Assembly (NCBI RefSeq): GCF_002878395.1 | Contig: NC_061121.1 | Span: 133,236,186 to 133,300,185 of the forward strand | Direction: 5' to 3' | DNA: 64,000 bases | Source: Capsicum annuum | Taxonomy: Eukaryota > Streptophyta > Magnoliopsida > Solanales > Solanaceae | In this document: one piece after another, positions 58,908 to 64,000 of the stretch | Position numbering within the stretch: the first letter of the stretch is position 1 | Layout: every line of letters begins with the position of its first letter | Translations under genes and position numbers: made by a program | The notes under the pieces: model-generated | Database searches by the model: none | What the model saw: the letters and a program-made list of their open reading frames with translations, nothing else | What the model was told of the DNA's origin: nothing

Positions 58908-61364
58908 TGTAATACCTCGTACTTTTTCCTAGATTAATTTTGCTCCTAGAATGTCAAAGGTTAGTTTCAAAAAATTAATAACATTTTTTGCAAGTGAAAT
59001 TTTCCAGATTTAGACCCTCTATTGTGTAAAAAATTGAATAAGCTTTCCATCGATACCAATTTTGCCCAAATCCAATACTTGATTGAGAAGTTATGGAGTT
59101 TTTAGTAAAATAGTACACATTCTGGGCAAGCACCTCATCACAGTGAAGGTTAAATTCCCATTCATCAAATTTCTGTGGACTTCCGCGATAAGATCGCATC
59201 GCAAAGAGGTCCAATTTTCTAATTGTCACATTCCAATAGGCTTACGTGATTGTACCACATCACGTTGATGGTCTAAATGATATTTCTATAGAGCACCGTG
59301 ATGGAGGTACATCGCATTGAAGTCCCTGATCCCATATGTCAATTTCCAATAAGCCATTACGATAGTGGTGCATTGCGGTGGCATGATAGATTGGGAAAAT
59401 TTTGCTTTTCCAGTTCTGATTAAATATTAAAACGGGTATTTTGATCAATCCCCAAGGCCCCAATTCTTCATAAACAAGGAATTTATCATATTCAAAGCAC
59501 TTTAAGCTTATTTTCATCCTTTCTCTCTAAAAAAAACCCTAGAACTCAAAAGCTTCTTATCCAAGAAATCAAATTCCACCATTGTTTCTGCAAGGAAGCT
59601 CTAAATTAAGGATTCCCAAGACAAGATAATCAAGAACTCATCTTCAAGTACTCAAATAGGAATCCAAAATTCAAGTTTTTTATTCAATCATCAATCAAGG
59701 TATGTGGGGTTTATGAACAAGGATTTTCTTTCATCCTTATGCCCAAAACCAAGTTTTAATTACAAATTCATATAATTTTAAATGTTTATACATGAATTTT
59801 AAATTAGGGTTCATACCCATTATTGCTATTTGAAAGATTTTGGAAGATGAATTGAATGTCTATTTTTAATATTTTCATGCCTATTGCAGTAAATTCAAGA
59901 TTTTGAGATGAATTATCATTGTTTTCATTTTCAAGCATGATTGTTATGATATTTTGACATAACCTTGATGCATGGGCTATTAAACCAAAGATTATATGTT
60001 GATATTTCAAGAAAGATGATGCTTTAAGCATCTTATGATAGATTATTTTTAGTTTTTCAATAAAGTCTTAATCTTATGATCTTCAAATAAGTTTTGGAAT
60101 CCACATTACAAATTTATTACAGATTATAGAATTCATATCATCTTTATTTATAGAATAACTCAGATAAATGCATAATTGGTTTCGTAATAACCCTTATGCT
60201 AGCTTTAAAGTGGATTTCCAATATAATAAGCATAGCAAGTTAAAGGGAGTAGTATTTAGCACTGAGCAAAAAGTGTGGGATTAGCGTGACCTATCTTCCA
60301 CAGAACTACGTAGCCAACGTAGGTTCAAACTCAGATTATTTCCCATTCCAATATGAGTGACAGTTACATATGTGACCACTTAGCTTTGGTTATACTCGTT
60401 GGCAAGAGTATGATACCTCTCCCCAGCGTGAGGTTTTCCTATAAGGGAACAAGACATTAGACTCCATGTTAGCTCACATGGTTTATGTTGGTTAAGAGAA
60501 CCTCCCTGCTAGTTAAAGTAAAAGATTAAACAAAAACCTTTTAGAAAACTAAGTGTAAAGGCTGACAATTTTATTCAGATTATTCTTTACAGAAAGATAA
60601 TAGTTACTAATTTCATCTTTCAGATTTCAAATTTAAGAGTGAGCCCTTTCTACACTTAGACACTATGATTTAAATAGAGATTACAAGTATAGCTTTCAGA
60701 ACTAAATGTTATGACTCCATAGATTTATGAAGTATGATTTGTTATTCATGATTACAAATTTTAGTATTTTAGATATTTAAGCTTATGTGGGTCATTTACA
60801 TTTAGCATGCATTGTTTTACAAATTTTGATGATCAGATGATGTTTTATTTATGCATTCACTCCCATATACTCAGTACATCCTCAAAGTACTGATCCACTT
60901 ATACGTCTATGTGCTACATTGTCTTATAATGTAGGTTTAGGTGCTCAGTATCAGTAGCGTGAGTAGTTTGAGCATCTCTATCTACATTCGACAGTTGGTT
61001 AGTCCTCACAGTTTGGGGACTTAGTCATTCAGATTTTGCAGCTTATTAGTTTATATGATTTAATATTTCTTTTTAGACAGTTTGAGTAAGTTGGGGGTTT
61101 GTCCCAGTGACTCTCTAGATAAAAGTAATAGAAGCTTGTCAGACTACTAGATTTGATTTAGATTTTTAGTATTGAGTTTTTAGACATTACATTCAGATTA
61201 TTCCTAACTATCTCAGATAGTTTTCCATATTTTAGCATGATTATACATCTATATTTAATTATTATGAGATTCAGATTTAGTAGAAGGAAGACAAGGTTAG
61301 CTTTAGGATACTCATAGTCTTGAGCACCGTGTGATATCTCAGGACCGGGTTTCAGGGCGTAACA
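58908..61364 (+). repeat. Chromovirus H 5' LTR
   Basis: 2,457 bp from TGTAATACCTCG to GGGCGTAACA. It carries an array of about five degenerate units (59,121-59,398). The phrase CTCAGTACATCCTCAAAGTA and the closing CAGGACCGGGTTTCAGGGCG are conserved features of such LTRs as I know them. Confidence 0.88.
59121..59398 (+). repeat. Degenerate tandem units, about 55 to 60 bp, in LTR H
   Basis: About five units, each with a CG-containing core such as CATCACAGTGAAGG, GATCGCATCGCAAAG, CACATCACGTTGATGG, TACATCGCATTGAAG and GTGCATTGCGGTGG, often followed by TTCCAATA- or ATTTCTAT-like spacers. Strongly diverged, so unit limits are approximate. Confidence 0.7.
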
Positions 61365-61368
61365 AACT

Positions 61369-61381
61369 TGGTATCAGAGCC
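61369..61381 (+). other. Primer binding site of chromovirus H, initiator tRNA-Met
   Basis: TGGTATCAGAGCC, 13 of 13 bases, four bases after the LTR end. Confidence 0.95.
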
Positions 61382-61575
61382 TAAGGTTTATGAGATTCCT
61401 AGGGAGTTAGACAAGCCACGTTATGTAGAGTCTTGATCATGGGTGTGAAGCGTGTCATATTTATGAGCAAAAGGCTATGGGACGTTCTTAGGAAATTATC
61501 TCTTTCTTTCATGATCTATTATACTTATAGTATCTCAATCTACTTTTAACTTGTACTCTTACATGATAGTTGAAC

Positions 61576-62745
61576 ATGTCTCTTCGTCAAGCTAACGACC
61601 ATAGAAATAGTAAGCAGCTACCCCAGCGCACTGATCCTCTGAATGAGAATAAATCCAATGCTAAGTTAAGGGTTGCCTTTCAGGCATTGGCCCAGGCAGT
61701 GACTGCTATTATTCAAGGAAACCATTAAGCTATAGTTCTACTTCAGTAGAATAGTGATTTAGCAGTAGCCAGAATCAAAGACTTCATGAGAATGAATCTG
61801 CCAGAGTTCTTTGGGTCGAAGGTAGGTGAGACCCCATAAGTTTATTTAGATAAGGTGAAGAACATCACCTAGATTATGCATGTTTCTAAAGAAAAGAGTG
61901 TAAAGTTTGCATCCTATTGGTTGAAGGATCTAGCATATGATTGGGCAGTTATGTGGAGGATCTGTAGAGGTGAGAATAAAGATCCTATGAGTTGGCAGGT
62001 ATTTTGAGATACTTTTCTAGGAAGGTTCTTTCCACATAAAATAAGAGAGGCTAAGATAGAGGAGTTTATGAACCTGAGGCCGAGCTCAATGATAGTGAAG
62101 GAGTACTGCCTTAAGTTCAATCAGTTTTCTAAGTATGCCCCTGATACGATGTCTGTTTCTAGGGCAAGCATGTGTAAGTTTTTTATTGGCGTATCTAACT
62201 TGGTGGTCAAGGATTGTAGGATTGTCTTGCTTAGTGGAGAAATAGATATTACTAGGTTGATGATTCATGCTCAGCAACTTTAAGTAAAATAGATGAAGGG
62301 ATTTGAGAGGGAAAATAAGAAGGCTGGAATCGATTAGTTTGAGTATGGCCCGAATAGGTTTGGAGGGGAAAATCATTCATAGTTTCAAAATTGTTTATCT
62401 ATACCAGCACCATCTTTAACTAGTTCTCCCACTGCCAGAGCTAGAAAGAAGCAGTGGTGTACATCTTCTTTATCTATATCTCAGAATATGTGAGTGGAAG
62501 GTCCAGTTATCCTCCATATGCTAAGTGTGATAAGAATCACGCTGGTGAGTGTTTAGCTGGACAGAAAGGTTGTTATGGTTGTGGTAAGTTAGGTTATGGA
62601 ATTAGAGAGTGTCCATATGCTAAGCAGGGAAACAGAGATGTTCATCCCCAGACTCAGGCTACTAGTGCACCAGCTTCTTTAGGCCGCCAAGTTCCCCCTC
62701 AGGGTGCATCATCTAGTACCGGTGGAGGTCAGCACCAGAATTAAT
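61576..62745 (+). pseudogene. Chromovirus H gag, broken
   Basis: ATG at 61,576 (MSLRQANDHRNS). Capsid-like domain: FMRMNLPEFFGSKVGE, VYLDKVKNI, KFASYWLKDLAYDWAVMW, FLGRFFPHKIREAKIEEFMN, VKEYCLKFNQFSKYAPD. About eight in-frame stops replace Gln and Trp. Another frame (62,454-62,744) carries the Cys-rich end: KCDKNHAGECLAG, then the zinc knuckle CYGCGKLGYGIREC. There the knuckle His is Tyr (TAT, 62,595-62,597); all Cys are kept. Confidence 0.9.
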
Positions 62746-64000
62746 TTTATGCTTTACCATCTCTTTAGGAGAAGGAAGATTTGCTAGAAGTTATTACTGT
62801 TATGCTTTGTATCTTTCATATTGATGTTTATTTATTGTTAGACCCTAGGTCAAGCTTCTCTTACGTGTCCCTGTTAGTTGTAGTAAATTCTGAGATAAGT
62901 TTTGAAAAGATCCCTAAGCCCTTCATAAAATCATGTTATCTAACCTAATAGAGCTAGATATGGTTGACTTTGACCTTATTCTTGGTATGGATTGGCTCCT
63001 TTCTTGTTATGCATCTATAGATTATGACACCCAAGTGGTGAATTTTTAGTTTCTAGATGAGCCAGTCTTTGAGGGGAAGGTAATTCAGTGTTTCCTAAAA
63101 GTCATTTCATATCCTATCTAAAAGCCAAAAAGTTTATTTCCAAAGGGTGCATATATCATCCAGTTCGAGTCAAAGACACTAAGATTGAGACTCCAATAGT
63201 TAAGTCAGTCAGTGTAGTCAACAAGTTTCTTGATGTCTTTCCCGAAGATTTTCTAGGGCTACCTCCCGATCTGGATATATAATTCGGTATTGACCTTCTC
63301 CTAGATACTCAGCCTATTTCTATTCCTCCATATTGTACAACTCCGACCAAGCTTAAGAAGTTAAAATAGCAACTCAAGGATATTTTAGATAAAGGCGTCA
63401 TAAGGCATAGTGTTTCTCCATGGGTCTCTTTCATCTGATTTGTACAAAGGAAAGATAGCTCTTTATGAATGTACATTGACTATCATCAGCTGAATAAAGT
63501 CATAGTAAAATAAAAATATCCTCTTCCTAGAATTGATGACTTATTTGATCAACTCCAAGGTGCAAGTTTCTTCTCAAAGATAGACCTTAGATCCGACTAT
63601 CATCAATTTATAGTAAGAGAATGTGATATTCAAAAGACAGCTTTCAGAACCCGTTATGGTCATTTTGAGTTTCGAGTCATGTTCTTCAGACTAACAAATG
63701 CCCAGTAGCTATTATGGACTTGATGAATAGAGTGTTCAAATAGTATCTAGAGGTCATAGTCTTTATCAATGTTAATCTTGTCTATTCTCGTAGTAAGGAT
63801 AATCATGCAGACCATCTTAGAATTATGTTGTAAACTCTTAGAGAGGACCAGTTGTTCACCAAATTCAAAAAAAATGCAAATTTGGTCTAAGGTCAGTAGC
63901 TTTCCTTGGTTATATTTTTTCCAGTGAAGGAATTAGAGTTGATCCCCAAAAGATAGAAGCAGTAAGAAATTGGCCAAGACCTATCTCTCTATCAGACATT
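62746..64000 (+). pseudogene. Chromovirus H protease and RT, cut by the window edge
   Basis: Protease active stretch LLDPRSSFSYV (about 62,840): Asp kept, Gly changed to Arg. A further piece reads MVDFDLILGMDWL-like (about 62,955-63,000). The RT begins with VVNKFLDVFPEDFLGLPPDL, DTQPISIPPY, DKGVIRHSVSPW, YIDYHQLNKVI and [16 protein letters not shown]. Motif A is intact here ([12 protein letters not shown], about 63,575-63,610), then [13 protein letters not shown]. The active box falls in a frame-shifted part near 63,755-63,780. Sequence stops at RT C-terminal region. Confidence 0.88.

Larger units (their letters stand above)
58908..64000 (+). mobile_element. Chromovirus H, running off the right edge
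   Basis: LTR, perfect initiator-Met primer site, gag, protease and RT in order; the rest lies outside. It belongs to the same broad clade as A and B (C-rich gag knuckle, RT wording) but with a different LTR. Confidence 0.9.

Noticed and set aside
1..64000. Host protein-coding gene, rRNA, tRNA gene or CRISPR array
   Set aside because: No exon-like conserved text outside transposons and no cloverleaf. tRNA-like words are only primer sites, and there are no regularly spaced identical repeats with unique spacers.

Overview
This window is plant repeat DNA. It is AT-rich, has no intact gene, and I see no host gene, RNA gene or CRISPR array. Nearly every coding trace is a broken retrotransposon: two L1-type LINEs plus the tail of a third, and at least seven LTR retrotransposons of the Ty3/gypsy superfamily. 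The LINE ORF1 (DUF4283 plus zinc knuckle), the chromovirus with a C-terminal chromodomain, and Athila-type elements with an env-like gene point to a dicot. The wording of these proteins resembles Solanaceae repeats (pepper, tomato, potato or tobacco relatives); that placement is from memory and was not searched. The density of nesting suggests heterochromatin, probably pericentromeric.

Layout. (1) 1-4.9 kb: LINE on the minus strand, ORF1 then ORF2, running to the left edge. (2) 4.9-5.9 kb: no gene; a 124-bp tandem duplication and a 20-bp perfect palindrome. (3) 5.9-12.4 kb: plus strand, a LINE tail (RNase H only) followed directly by a nearly full LINE with its own RNase H. (4) 12.4-13.6 kb: no gene, two small tandem duplications. 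(5) 13.6-57.3 kb: an outer Athila shell. Its 5' LTR is at 13,634-15,182 and an LTR of the same family starts at 56,418. Its gag is cut at about 15,600 by chromovirus A (15,600-30,192). A in turn carries chromovirus B (17,737-23,272) inside the last 70 bp of A's 5' LTR. After A, the Athila gag, protease, RT, RNase H, integrase and env-like gene follow. The env-like gene is cut by a second Athila element, E (from 38,192). A second env-like copy and loose LTR pieces lie at 43.1-45.0 kb. A third and best preserved Athila element, F (46,509-56,367), sits in the 3' non-coding part of the shell. (6) 57.3-64 kb: an LTR of chromovirus I interrupts the shell's 3' LTR, and chromovirus H (58,908 to the right edge) interrupts that LTR.

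How it works together. Nothing here should make a working protein. LINE proteins would bind and reverse-transcribe their own RNA at a nicked target. LTR-element gag and pol would package, copy and integrate their own RNA, starting from tRNA primers: initiator Met for the chromoviruses, Asp for Athila. All are full of stops and frameshifts, and many catalytic residues are lost, often Asp to Asn. The nesting gives an order of insertion: Athila shell first, then A, E, F and I; then B inside A and H inside I. I found no previously undescribed functional system. The points worth a second look are the nesting itself, the repeated bZIP-like motifs in several LTRs, the duplicated env-like halves, the head-to-tail LINEs, and the mutation pattern.
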